Shown in pieces: positions 49,529 through 58,036 of a stretch of DNA of 64,000 bases (positions within the stretch are counted from its first letter, which is position 1; each line of letters begins with the position of its first letter). The DNA is taken from positions 10,865 to 74,864 of the forward strand of contig CAZYTX010000013.1 of the NCBI GenBank assembly GCA_964650485.1, given 5' to 3'. Below the pieces are notes generated by a model. That model was not told the origin of the DNA, searched no databases, and worked only from the letters and a program-made list of their open reading frames with translations. The DNA is from CAZYTX01 sp964650485. GTDB lineage: Bacteria > RBG-13-61-14 > DATKZS01. The translations under genes and the position numbers were made by a program.

Positions 49529-50686
49529 CTACTCGGAAGACAGGATCATTACAGTGTGGTGCTGGGAAGCCGGCCCGGTCGAGCCCTGGGCAAGTGCGGT
49601 GCCGGCTCCTTTCACCTGCCGCTGTCCAGCCTCTCCCCGGAGCTGCAAGAAGCACTCCACCGCCCTGGCCAGGCCGCCCAGGTTAAGCGGGTTCCCGGCC
49701 AGCATGCCCCCGGACACGTTCACCGGCAGGTCCCCATCAAAGTCGGTGCCGCCCGAGTGCACCCATGAGCCGGCCTGTCCGCCCGGGGCCAGCCCCAGGC
49801 ACTCGAGCCAGAGGAGCTCCTGGAAGCTGGCCTGCGCTGCTATCTCTATGAGGTCGAGCTCGGCCCTGGGGTCGGTGATCCCGGCCATCTTGTAGGCCCG
49901 CTCCGATGCCGTCCTGAGCGCGGCGTCGTCCGAGAGGTCCCGGTCCCCTATCTGGTAAGCGTTATAGCAGTTGCCTGCTCCCCGGATGAACACGGGCTTG
50001 TCAGTGAGCTCCCTGGCCCTGTCCTCGGTGGTCACGATGGCCGCGATGGCCCCGTCAGAGACCGGGTATATGTCCAGCTCCTTCAAGGGGTCGCACACGT
50101 ATGGGGATGACATCACGTCCTCGATGTAGACGGGTATGCGCCGGCTGGCGTGGGGGTTCCTGCCGGCGTTCTTCCTGTCCCTTACCACCGCGGCTGCGCA
50201 TTGCTCCTCGGTGGCCCCGGTCCTGTGCATGTAGGCCCGGGCCTGCAACGCCGACGCTGACAGGTAGTCAAGCCCGATCTCCTTCTGGAATACGGGGTCC
50301 ATTGCCGCGTGGGTGATCATGTTCCTGGAGGCCGACTGGCTCTCCTTGCAGTGGGCCGCGACCAGGGTGACATTGCTGTGGCCGGAGAGCACGCAGGCCG
50401 CGGCGTAGAAGAGCGCCTGCAGCCCGTCCTGGGACACCTTCTCCTCGGTGCTGAAATGGGCCCCTGCAATGTCGCCCACGGGTGCGTCCGAGATGGTGCG
50501 GGCGTCAAAGAAGTCGTCCGAGCAGGTGACAGTGTTGTCAATGTGGCCGGGCTTCTGGAATCCCAGGCCCGTGGCCTCTCTTACCTGTTTGACCACCTCC
50601 CAGACCATCTCCTGCATGCGCTCGGAGCCCTTCTCCGGCTCGAACCTGGTCTGGGCCATGGCTGCCACGGCAATCCTCTGTTCCAT
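49529..50686 (-). CDS. Second thiolase-like protein, catalytic Cys replaced by Ser
   Basis: The 385-residue paralogue of the next gene. By spacing from SGHSNVTLVAA, the nucleophile position is Ser in KVSQDGLQALFY near residue 98, and the GHP position is GNP in SGGMLAGNPLNLGGLARAV near residue 342. AAGGAGGAG before the ATG is a strong ribosome site. First gene of the four-gene cluster. The two thiolase-like proteins may form a heteromer with the DUF35 proteins as acyl-CoA binder; the substrate is unknown. Confidence 0.85.
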   Translation of the reverse strand: MEQRIAVAAMAQTRFEPEKGSERMQEMVWEVVKQVREATGLGFQKPGHIDNTVTCSDDFFDARTISDAPVGDIAGAHFSTEEKVSQDGLQALFYAAACVLSGHSNVTLVAAHCKESQSASRNMITHAAMDPVFQKEIGLDYLSASALQARAYMHRTGATEEQCAAAVVRDRKNAGRNPHASRRIPVYIEDVMSSPYVCDPLKELDIYPVSDGAIAAIVTTEDRARELTDKPVFIRGAGNCYNAYQIGDRDLSDDAALRTASERAYKMAGITDPRAELDLIEIAAQASFQELLWLECLGLAPGGQAGSWVHSGGTDFDGDLPVNVSGGMLAGNPLNLGGLARAVECFLQLRGEAGQRQVKGAGTALAQGSTGPASQHHTVMILSSE

Positions 50687-50745
50687 TTAACTCCTCCTTA
50701 CAGACCGCCTGCCACTGGATCCTTCACTTTGGTTTCCGAGGAAGA

Positions 50746-50774
50746 ATCATAACAGAGTCTGTCAAGTGAAGCAA
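50746..50774 (-). promoter_or_regulatory. Sigma-70 promoter for the thiolase/DUF35 cluster
   Basis: On the minus strand: TTGCTT (50774-50769), a 17-base spacer and TATGAT (50751-50746), about 60 bases before the first ATG. Confidence 0.45.
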
Positions 50775-50787
50775 CAAGCTTTATGAT

Positions 50788-50922
50788 TCAGCCGATACTC
50801 TTTTCTATCTCATTGAAAACTTCCAGGAGGTTCATTGCAAGGCCGCGGTCCAGTTCACCGAGTACTTCCCTGATATGGTCCCTGTCAATGGAGGGGGTCT
50901 TTGCCAGAACCCCTTTGCGTCC
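50788..50922 (-). pseudogene. Short coding fragment, possibly the tail of a toxin gene
   Basis: An open stretch of 44 codons (GRKGVLAKTPSIDRDHIREV then LGELDRGLAMNLLEVFNEIE) has normal codon use but no start; a stop precedes it in frame. The pattern vaguely recalls the C terminus of MazF/PemK-like toxins. I cannot be sure that it is more than chance. Confidence 0.3.
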
Positions 50923-50970
50923 TCAATTATATTCTGAGTCCCGCTAAGAAAATGCCTAAAATTTGATTAG

Positions 50971-51943
50971 GTGAAGTTCCCCCGATTTCGAGCTTATGAT
51001 TTCAGATTCCTTTTACGGTTTGCAGGGATACGGTTTTCTTGAAGTGAAAATGGGGGGACTTTGTTTGATGACAAGGGGGGACCTCGCGAGATAGGATTGG
51101 AATAGTCATCCTAAAGATTCTCAATTCAAATCAAGGAGGTCCCCAGACCATGGTACACCAGATCGGCGGGGAATTGCGAGTTCAGATTCACAAATTTTCG
51201 CCTGCCTGTGCCGGACACGGCAGACAGGGGGGAACTTTCCAAGGGTCTTTGCAAGCCTCGCCGGCGCCTTGTGGAGGAGATGGTTTACGGCCTCCAAGCC
51301 AGGGGCAGCGTGCTCTTGACCGAAGTCGCCCGCGCGCTTGACGATGAAGCTGGCGGCTTTTTGTTCTCTTCCTTATGCGGAGAAGATCGTGAAGGAGGAC
51401 AAAGGCGAGGAGAAGCGTTACAGGCTTGAGTTCGGGTTTTTGCCGGTGCGTCTGCCGGAGCGGCCGGATGTTCCTCTGTGGCTCGTCGTGGTGAAGGGTT
51501 TTGGCAAGGAGCCGATGCTGCTTCTCACCACGGAGCGGATGCGCAAGTCGCGCAAGGTTTTGTGGTGGGCGGTGGAGTCGTACCTTACGCGGTGGAAGGT
51601 CGAGGAGACGATCCGTTTCATCAAGCAGAGCTACGACCTGGAGAACATCCGTGTGCTGGGCTATGACAGCATCAGGAACATGGCCATGCTGGTGTTCGCT
51701 TGTTTTTACTTCGTCGCGGTCTGGATAGGGACCCGCGCGAAGATGAAAATCCTGACCTCCCACGTGCTCAAGGCGGCCAAGCGCCTGTTCGGCATCCCCG
51801 ACTTCCGTTACTACGCCATCTCCGACGGCATCAAGCACATCCTGACCCGGGCGGGACAAGGCATTCTCAGTCCCCGCGGCCCCGACCCACCCGATCATCC
51901 TCAGCTCATGCTGTTCGAGGTCTGAAAAAATGGGGAAACTCAC
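50971..51943 (+). mobile_element. Decayed insertion sequence, IS4-like
   Basis: Imperfect terminal inverted repeats are GTGAAGTTCCCCCGATTTCG at 50971-50990 and, reversed, GTGAGTTTCCCCATTTTTTC at 51943-51924. Inside is a broken DDE transposase. The element is about 970 bases, shorter than typical for this group, which fits an internal deletion. Confidence 0.6.
51150..51925 (+). pseudogene. IS4-type transposase, frameshifted and internally deleted
   Basis: Three pieces in different frames together make a transposase: MVHQIGGELRVQIHKFSPAC (from 51150), ELSKGLCKPRRRLVEEMVYG with LQARGSVLLTEVARALD (from about 51226), and from 51338 a C-terminal piece that begins near AEKIVKEDKGEEKRYRLEF. The last piece holds the IS4 signature Y-x2-R-x3-E-x6-K in YLTRWKVEETIRFIK, including the catalytic Glu. 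The part that should contain the first two catalytic Asp residues is missing. No active transposase can be made. Confidence 0.75.
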
Positions 51944-51955
51944 TGGACCTAATAC

Positions 51956-51984
51956 TTTACAATCCGTATAAAATATGTTTTAAT
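51956..51984 (+). promoter_or_regulatory. Promoter candidate for the LysM protein
   Basis: TTTACA (51956-51961), a 17-base spacer and TTTAAT (51979-51984), about 70 bases before the LysM gene, just outside the right end of the decayed insertion sequence. Confidence 0.4.
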
Positions 51985-52053
51985 GTAGTTGTAAATGCAC
52001 ATGCACGGCAAAAGGGTGGAAGCGCAAAGAGAAAAACAAGGAGGCGCAAGATC

Positions 52054-52602
52054 ATGAAGCGGAAAGCGTTAATGGTTGTGGTGGCGGCTAGCGTGTGTCT
52101 TCTCTGCCAGGCGGCAAGCCCGCAAGGCAGTGCCCCAGTTCCCGGCAAGGCCGTGTGCTGCAGGGAAGGGGTCTCCAACGTTCCAGAGGGACAGGAGTGC
52201 GTGATACTGCACGAGGTCGGCCCGGGCGAGAGCCTGTACCTGCTCTCGGCGTATTACTACGGCGACGCCAGGGCTTGGCGCAGGATTTACGAGGTAAACA
52301 AGAAGCACATCAGGAACCCCAACAAGATACTGGTGGGACAGGTGCTCCGGGTGGCGGTGGATCCCTGCTGGTCCGCCAGGTTCGACCTCAAAGAGTTCCT
52401 GCAACTGGAAAAAAAGCGCAAGGAGCTCTTGAGAGGAGAGAGGGCGCCCCAGCGCATCATCAAGACAAAAGAGACCGTGGAGACAAAGGTGAGGATAACA
52501 GTGGAGGAGGAAGAAGGGGAAGAGGCTGCCGAGGAGGCCCCGGAAGAAGAGTCCGGAACCGGGCCGGGCCCCAGCATCCAGATTCAGCCGGCCGAGGAGT
52601 GA
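52054..52602 (+). CDS. Exported LysM-domain protein
   Basis: The 182-residue product starts with a signal peptide (MKRKALMVVVAASVCLLCQAA). A LysM domain follows at about residues 48-105 (VILHEVGPGESLYLLSAYYY, IYEVNKKHIRNPNKILVGQV), which binds peptidoglycan. The rest is charged, with a Glu-rich C terminus. No catalytic domain is attached, so it probably anchors or scaffolds at the cell wall. AAGGAGG before ATG 52054 fixes the start; the frame is open upstream only by chance, across the insertion sequence end. A terminator follows. Confidence 0.87.
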   Translation: MKRKALMVVVAASVCLLCQAASPQGSAPVPGKAVCCREGVSNVPEGQECVILHEVGPGESLYLLSAYYYGDARAWRRIYEVNKKHIRNPNKILVGQVLRVAVDPCWSARFDLKEFLQLEKKRKELLRGERAPQRIIKTKETVETKVRITVEEEEGEEAAEEAPEEESGTGPGPSIQIQPAEE

Positions 52603-52627
52603 CTTAAACCGAACAAGAGATGCAAGA

Positions 52628-52664
52628 GAAAAAGCCCGGGCCAAGAGGAACCGGGTTTTTTCTT
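52628..52664 (+). terminator. Rho-independent terminator after the LysM gene
   Basis: AGAAAAAGCCCGG and CCGGGTTTTTTCTTTT form a GC stem with a T tract, about 25 bases after the stop codon. Confidence 0.8.
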
Positions 52665-52681
52665 TTGAGGTAAAGCGCGGC

Positions 52682-53452
52682 ATGGAACACATATTTGAAA
52701 TATTCAGGGGAGGGGGCGATAACCTCGCATACCTGCTGGGCTGCCCACGCGCCCTGGAGGCCGCGGTTATAGACCCGGTAAGTCCATCCCGCATCATCGA
52801 GTATTGCCGGGGGCGCAACCTGTCCATAAAGTACGTGCTAAACACTCACGGGCACCCGGACCATACCTCCGGCAACAAGGAAGTACAAAGCAGCTCATCG
52901 GCCCGGATGCTGGCATACTCCCCGGGCAGAGCCGGGGAAAAGCCCGGCCTGGAACACGGCCTGGACATTGCCCTCGGCGAGCTGTCCATCCGCGTGATCC
53001 ACACTCCAGGGCATACCCGGGACAGCGTGTGTTTCATGGCTGAAGACAAGCTCTTCTCAGGAGACACCCTGTTCCTGGCAGGCGCGGGAAACACCAGGTT
53101 CGGAGGGGACGTGGAGGACCTCTTTAAAAGCTTTGAAGAGACGATCATCCCGCTCCCGGACAACGTCCAGGTCTGCCCGGGGCACGACTATGCCGGGAAT
53201 AACCTCCGCTTCGCGCGCTCCATGGAGCCGGGAAACAAGAACATTGATAAAAAGCTCGACGAGCTTGAAGACGCGGATGCAGAAGGCGCGGTGGTCACAA
53301 GCACCATAGGCCAGGAAAGGGGATATAACCCCTTTTTGCGCTTCAAAGAGCCCGGGCTGAAAAAGAGCGTCAAAGACCGGTTCCCGGACGAGGACGCTGA
53401 CACCCCCTTCCAGGTGTTCAGGCTCATAAGGGAGCTTCGAGACAACTGGTAA
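52682..53452 (+). CDS. Glyoxalase-II-like metallo-beta-lactamase-fold hydrolase
   Basis: The 256-residue product has the metal-binding motifs THGHPDHTSG near residue 59, HTPGHTRDS near 104, GDTLFLAGAG near 119 and CPGHDYAGNN near 158. The C-terminal RGYNPFLRF segment matches hydroxyacylglutathione hydrolases. Likely hydrolyses a thioester. Assignment to glutathione itself is uncertain in an anaerobe, and a persulfide dioxygenase is less likely given the GloB-type C terminus. The start lies 15 bases after the terminator, with GAGG upstream. The radical SAM gene follows on the same strand. Confidence 0.85.
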   Translation: MEHIFEIFRGGGDNLAYLLGCPRALEAAVIDPVSPSRIIEYCRGRNLSIKYVLNTHGHPDHTSGNKEVQSSSSARMLAYSPGRAGEKPGLEHGLDIALGELSIRVIHTPGHTRDSVCFMAEDKLFSGDTLFLAGAGNTRFGGDVEDLFKSFEETIIPLPDNVQVCPGHDYAGNNLRFARSMEPGNKNIDKKLDELEDADAEGAVVTSTIGQERGYNPFLRFKEPGLKKSVKDRFPDEDADTPFQVFRLIRELRDNW

Positions 53453-53488
53453 GTAAGAGACGCGGTCAAAACACCCCGGCTTATCCAA

Positions 53489-54913
53489 ATGAATAAAAGA
53501 GTGAACAACAAGGTCACCCTCATTAACACCAACCGCATGAAGCCGGCCATCGCTCCACTTGGACTGGAAAGCCTGGCACAAAGCCTGAGAGATAAAAAAC
53601 TCGCTCCGGAAATCCTCGACCTCTCCTGGGAAAAGGCCCCCCTGAAGGCCATCGAGAAACACATCAAAAAGCACCGGCCCCGGGCCGTGGGCGTCACCGT
53701 GCGCAACCTGGACGACTGCTACTATGCCAGCCGGGCATTCCTCCTGCCTCCGCTCAGGAGGTACGTAGAGGCCGTGAGGAAGAACACCCGGGCCCCGGTG
53801 GTGCTGGGCGGCGTGGGCTTTTCCATCTCGCCGGGTGCGGTGCTCTATTACCTGGCAGCGGATTACGGGATCAGGGGCGACGGTGAGAGGTCGGCTCCAA
53901 AGCTTTTCCGGGCCCTCGTAAGCGGGCGCAGACCCGAGGGCTTCCCCGGGCTGGTCACACCTGACTCGCCCGACCCGGAGCCGGCAATGGACGGTCTCCA
54001 CAAGTCCACCTATCTGAGACGCGGGGTCCTAGACCTCTTTCGATACTTCAACCTTGGCGGTCAGGGCAATATCGAGACCCTGCGGGGCTGCAACCGAAAG
54101 TGCATCTACTGCGCCGACCCCGTGGCCAAGGGAAGGCGCGTAAGGTTCCGCGGGCCGGAGAGCGTGGCCCAAGAGATGAAGGGCCTCCTCGCCATGGGGG
54201 TGCACACCTTCCACCTGTGCGACACCGAGTTCAACCTCACAAGGGCGCACGCCCAGGCAGTGTGCAGGGCGATAATAAAGGAAGGCCTCCCGGGAAAAAT
54301 AAGCTTTTACACCTACGCTCTGCCAAAGCCAATGGACAATGACCTGGCAAAGCTCATGGCAAGGGCGGGGTGCAAGGGCATAGACTTCAGCGTGGACGCC
54401 GCTGACCGGGGAATGCTCGAAAACCTGGGGAGGGACTTCACCCCCGCTGACCTGGAAAAATGCGCACGGGCATGCAAAAAGGCCGGGATCAGGTTCATGT
54501 ACGACCTGCTCCTGGGAGGGCCAGGAGAGACAAAAAAAACTATGCAAAGAACAATAACAAGGATAAAACGCATCCGCCCGCACAAGGTAGGCGTCAGCTT
54601 CGGGGTCAGGGTCATGCCAGGGACCGCGCTGCACAGGACAATAAAAAACCAGGGACCATTGCACCAGAACCCCTCACTCCGGGGGGCCTTGAAGAACAAC
54701 CCGGGTCTGATAAAGCCGGTGTTTTACCTTTCCGAACAGATGGGGCCCCACCCGGAATCGTATCTAAAAAAGATCATCAACGACCACCCCGCCTTCCTGT
54801 TCGCCTCCAGCCGCGAGTTCGACAAGAACTACAACTACAACAACAACAGGATGCTTATAAGCGCCATCAGGAGGGGGGGCAGGGGCGCGTTCTGGGACAT
54901 CATCCCGGGGTGA
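53489..54913 (+). CDS. B12-binding-type radical SAM protein
   Basis: The 474-residue product has an N-terminal Rossmann-like B12-binding-type domain (APLGLESLAQSLRDKKLAPE, PVVLGGVGFSISPGA) and a radical SAM core with LRGCNRKCIYCADP near residue 200 (CxxxCxxC). The later GGxGE-type motif is LLLGGPGETKKT near 345. This class includes methyltransferases and cyclases of natural-product and lipid pathways. No neighbouring gene points to a product. The DxHxxG corrinoid motif is not evident in the N-terminal domain, so cobalamin use is uncertain. Confidence 0.83.
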   Translation: MNKRVNNKVTLINTNRMKPAIAPLGLESLAQSLRDKKLAPEILDLSWEKAPLKAIEKHIKKHRPRAVGVTVRNLDDCYYASRAFLLPPLRRYVEAVRKNTRAPVVLGGVGFSISPGAVLYYLAADYGIRGDGERSAPKLFRALVSGRRPEGFPGLVTPDSPDPEPAMDGLHKSTYLRRGVLDLFRYFNLGGQGNIETLRGCNRKCIYCADPVAKGRRVRFRGPESVAQEMKGLLAMGVHTFHLCDTEFNLTRAHAQAVCRAIIKEGLPGKISFYTYALPKPMDNDLAKLMARAGCKGIDFSVDAADRGMLENLGRDFTPADLEKCARACKKAGIRFMYDLLLGGPGETKKTMQRTITRIKRIRPHKVGVSFGVRVMPGTALHRTIKNQGPLHQNPSLRGALKNNPGLIKPVFYLSEQMGPHPESYLKKIINDHPAFLFASSREFDKNYNYNNNRMLISAIRRGGRGAFWDIIPG

Positions 54914-54993
54914 AAAAATACAAGCAGGGGCACCCGATAATCAAGGAACGAGCTCCGCCCCCCCAAAGGCAAGCACAGTATGGACATACGGCT

Positions 54994-55365
54994 TCAGGTC
55001 TTCTTGAGGGTCCCGGTGGCGTAGCCCAGAAAGAGCGGGAACCAGACGGAGAGGCTTTCATCCCCTTCCATCTCCAGGTCCCAGTTGGCCATGGCCTTGT
55101 GCAAGGCGGTGGGGTCGTTTGCGGTGAAGACCCTGAACGCAGTGTCCCCGTCTCTCCACACCAATGCGAGGTCGTATTGGTGCAGCACGTCGTCGGTCCA
55201 GAACTCGCCGTTTTTGATGATGAAGCGCTTGCCCCTCTTGCCGTCCCTGGTCATAATCACCACGGCATGGTCCTTCATCCTGATCATGTCGCGCAGGTAC
55301 TTGTGCCTTTTAAGGTTCAGCTTTATGATCATGGCGATCAGATTCAGCATAAGGGAAAATTTCAT
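54994..55365 (-). CDS. Small protein, SCP2-like fold suspected
   Basis: Last gene of the molybdenum-enzyme operon, 123 residues. The pattern, a helical N terminus followed by strands (RFIIKNGEFWTDDVLHQYDL, ALVWRDGDTAFRVFTANDPT), resembles the sterol-carrier-protein-2 fold, but I cannot name a family. The stop of the MocA-like gene is next to its start (55367 against 55365), so it is co-transcribed. It might bind a hydrophobic or CoA-linked substrate of the enzyme; that is inference. Confidence 0.6.
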   Translation of the reverse strand: MKFSLMLNLIAMIIKLNLKRHKYLRDMIRMKDHAVVIMTRDGKRGKRFIIKNGEFWTDDVLHQYDLALVWRDGDTAFRVFTANDPTALHKAMANWDLEMEGDESLSVWFPLFLGYATGTLKKT

Positions 55366-55366
55366 C

Positions 55367-56014
55367 TTATTCCTGCCTCCGGTTCAGGGGACTGCCGACG
55401 GCCTGCCCTGCGCCTTCCAACCATCTTTTTGTAAGCTCCTGGAAATCCCCGGGTGTGTCCACGTCAAACAGGATGTTGCGGTCATCCACACTCACTGAAA
55501 CCTTTTCATTGTCGAAGCGGCGAAGTGCGCCCCTGAGTCCGTCTACCCAGCTCCATGTCTTGATTGCGTCAAAAAATTTTTCCGGGATCAAAACCGGATG
55601 CCCCCGCCGGTCCTTGAAGCTGGGGACAAGGATTTTATCCGGCGTCTTATAATGTGTCATGAGCAGACGCTCGATCGTGACCGGGCTTACAAGTGGCACG
55701 TCCACCGGGAGCATGAAGACCGCATCAGTGTCCGGCTGGAGCGCTTCCAGACCCGCGAGCACGGAGGAGAACATCCCCCGCTCGTAATGCTCGTTGACTA
55801 TGCTCCGCGCGCCGGCCCGCTTGGCCACCGGCCCGGTCAGCTCCTTGCCGTGGCCGACCACCACCCGCACGTCTTTAATCCCCGCGTGCAAAAAAAGTGC
55901 GACCGCGATCTCCAGGACGGTACCGTCCCCGACCTTCAGCAGGGGCTTGGGACTTCCCATGCGGCTGGAGCACCCTGCGGCGGGGATGATTGCCGTTATT
56001 TTTCCCGTGCACAT
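55367..56014 (-). CDS. MocA-like molybdopterin nucleotidyltransferase
   Basis: Probable CTP:molybdopterin cytidylyltransferase (MocA) type, which attaches CMP to the molybdenum cofactor of hydroxylases. The 215-residue product has the nucleotide-binding start IIPAAGCSSRMGSPKPLLKV, where MobA/MocA proteins have GxxxRMGxxK, and MLPVDVPLVSP near residue 105 with the metal-binding Asp. I chose ATG 56014, which overlaps the end of xdhC by 19 bases. Pairing with xdhC in a molybdenum hydroxylase operon is classic. Confidence 0.85.
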   Translation of the reverse strand: MCTGKITAIIPAAGCSSRMGSPKPLLKVGDGTVLEIAVALFLHAGIKDVRVVVGHGKELTGPVAKRAGARSIVNEHYERGMFSSVLAGLEALQPDTDAVFMLPVDVPLVSPVTIERLLMTHYKTPDKILVPSFKDRRGHPVLIPEKFFDAIKTWSWVDGLRGALRRFDNEKVSVSVDDRNILFDVDTPGDFQELTKRWLEGAGQAVGSPLNRRQE

Positions 56015-57054
56015 TTTCTTCTCTGCGCGCGTACGTGAATAAGCTCTCCTATAATACTGACCGCTATCTCCTCGGGGGTCTCCGTATCTATTGCAAGACC
56101 CACAGGGCAATGGACTTTATTCAAATCATCCTCGCTGAAGCCTTCTTCCAGCAGGGCCTTGTAGATGGTGTCCCGCTTCCTCTTGCTCCCGATCATGCCT
56201 ATGTAGCCGGCTTTCGTGCTGAGCGCCTGCGCAAGCACCGTCTTGTCGTGCGCGTGCCCGCGGGTCACGATCACCACGTAGCTGTCTCGGTCAACGTAAA
56301 GACCGCTGAAACCGTCCTCAAAAGAATCGAGCGCCACCACCTCGCCAGCGCCAGGCAGGCGCTCCGCATTTGCGAACTCGGCCCTGTCGTCCAGCACCAC
56401 CGTCCGAAACCCCACCCTGGCGCCCAGCGCGGCGACCTCCGCTCCCACGTGTCCGGCGCCGAATATAAACAGCTCTGCCCCGCTCTCCACAACGTCAACC
56501 AGGTATTTGCCTCCGTCAATGTCCAGCATGGCCGACCCGGCCGGATGGCTCCCCATATCCCCCAGCCTTTCCGCGAGAGCGGGAGACACCGATGACGCAT
56601 CGCCTACGTCATCTTGGAGCAGGAACCTGCGCGCGCTCTTGAGGACGTTGTCGCGGTCCTCGAGCTCCGTGCATAGTACTATTCTTTTGAATTTGCGGCG
56701 GCCGGTCATGAGCGCCTCGAAGATGCCTGCCGACTCCTCGCAAGCGTGTATGTATTCGCAAATGAACTCGACCCTGCCCCCGCAGACCATGTCATCCCCC
56801 GAGGCGTCCGTTGCGTCCATGTCAACTGCAGAGGAGATCGAGCATGCGTTCTCGAATGCCTGCCCCGCCTTTATAATCGCCGTGGCCTCGAGCGGGCCGC
56901 CGCCGATGGTCCCGAAAATCCCGCCGCTTTGCAGTACGATCATCCTCGCTCCCGCGGCCCGGGGAGTGGAGCCGCGGTCACTCGTGATGCGCACGAGCAC
57001 GAGGTCCTCTCCCTTTTGAAGCAGCTCGGACACCTTTGCAAGGACCTCGGCCAT
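55996..57054 (-). CDS. xdhC: XdhC-family molybdenum enzyme maturation factor
   Basis: Binds molybdenum cofactor, helps its sulfuration and inserts it into hydroxylases of the xanthine dehydrogenase family. The 352-residue product has the XdhC N-terminal domain (VLVRITSDRGSTPRAAGARM near residue 20, IGGGPLEATAI near 50) and the Rossmann C-terminal domain (ELFIFGAGHVGAEVAALGAR near 195, VVIVTRGHAHDKTVL near 260). Two starts abut: GTG 57057 and ATG 57054, immediately after the TAA of the FAD-subunit gene. The ATG is preferred. Confidence 0.9.
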   Translation of the reverse strand: MAEVLAKVSELLQKGEDLVLVRITSDRGSTPRAAGARMIVLQSGGIFGTIGGGPLEATAIIKAGQAFENACSISSAVDMDATDASGDDMVCGGRVEFICEYIHACEESAGIFEALMTGRRKFKRIVLCTELEDRDNVLKSARRFLLQDDVGDASSVSPALAERLGDMGSHPAGSAMLDIDGGKYLVDVVESGAELFIFGAGHVGAEVAALGARVGFRTVVLDDRAEFANAERLPGAGEVVALDSFEDGFSGLYVDRDSYVVIVTRGHAHDKTVLAQALSTKAGYIGMIGSKRKRDTIYKALLEEGFSEDDLNKVHCPVGLAIDTETPEEIAVSIIGELIHVRAQRRKCAREK

Positions 57055-57057
57055 CAC

Positions 57058-58035
57058 TTAATCCCCGCATGCCAGGATGGTTCTTTTAACCAGGGTCTTC
57101 GCGATCTGCACCATGTAGGCGTTGCCCTGCAAAGGCTTTGCATCGGCCACCGCAGCCTGGCCGGCCCGCTCCGCGCTCTCCTCCTCAATGACCTTTCCGA
57201 TTATTGACCGCTCGGCCTCCGCAGCCCTCCTGGGCACCACGTGCACGGCGTTAAGGCATATCCTGGCCGCCTTGACATGGTTTCCGTCACGGGTGATCAT
57301 TGCGGCGCAGTTGACCACGGGGAAGTCAATGGACCTCCTGAGCGCGTATTTGAGGAAGGCGCTCTTTGTATTTTGCTGCGGCTCCCGAACTTTTATTTGA
57401 GTCACGATCTCGTCGTTTTCCAGCAAGGTGGTGTTTCTCACCCCCACCTGGAAGAAGTCCTGTGCTTCAACGGTCCTTTTCGAGGTCACTACCTTGGCGT
57501 CGAGCGCGATCAAGGCCGGCGCGGTGTCGCTGGGATGCACGGCGAAGCAGCCGCCCTCGACGCTGCCGCCGAATATGGAGTGGAAGCGGTTGTCACCCTT
57601 GATGGCGTAGCACCTGCCCCCGCCCTTCCTCAGGCAGGGGAAGCGGTTGTCCCGGGCCCGGTAGTACCAGCACCTTATGTCCTGGCAAATGTTGCCGGCT
57701 ATGGTGCCCATGTTGCGGAGCTGGGGGGACGCTGTCCTGCCCGCGGCCCGGGCCAGCGCCGTATACTTTTCCCGGATGAGAGGGTGGCCCGCCACCCGGT
57801 CCAGCGTAGCCAGGGCCCCTATGCAGAGCTTTCCCTCGTCCTCGCTTATGTCATCGAGTCCGGGTATGGTCTTTACGTTTACGAGGGCCTCCGGGTACCC
57901 GGGCAATATACGGTCCTTCATCTTGCCCAAGAGGTCCGTGCCCCCGGCGATCACCGCGGCCCTGCTGTCGTAGCGCTCAAGGAGAACCGCAGCATCCTCT
58001 ACCGTATAGGCGTTGAAGTGTTTGAACGGCTTCAT
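57058..58035 (-). CDS. Molybdenum hydroxylase FAD subunit with a cysteine-rich loop
   Basis: Medium subunit that carries FAD and connects the iron-sulfur clusters to the electron partner. The 325-residue product has AVIAGGTDLLGKMKDR near residue 27 and QLRNMGTIAGNICQD near 105, both FAD-binding stretches. A loop at about 117-145 holds four Cys (CQDIRCWYYRARDNRFPC, then GGGRC), and a fifth lies about 20 residues on. In 4-hydroxybenzoyl-CoA reductase a similar insert in the beta subunit binds an extra [4Fe-4S] cluster. ATG 58035 begins two bases after the small-subunit stop. Confidence 0.88.
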   Translation of the reverse strand: MKPFKHFNAYTVEDAAVLLERYDSRAAVIAGGTDLLGKMKDRILPGYPEALVNVKTIPGLDDISEDEGKLCIGALATLDRVAGHPLIREKYTALARAAGRTASPQLRNMGTIAGNICQDIRCWYYRARDNRFPCLRKGGGRCYAIKGDNRFHSIFGGSVEGGCFAVHPSDTAPALIALDAKVVTSKRTVEAQDFFQVGVRNTTLLENDEIVTQIKVREPQQNTKSAFLKYALRRSIDFPVVNCAAMITRDGNHVKAARICLNAVHVVPRRAAEAERSIIGKVIEEESAERAGQAAVADAKPLQGNAYMVQIAKTLVKRTILACGD

Positions 58036-58036
58036 A

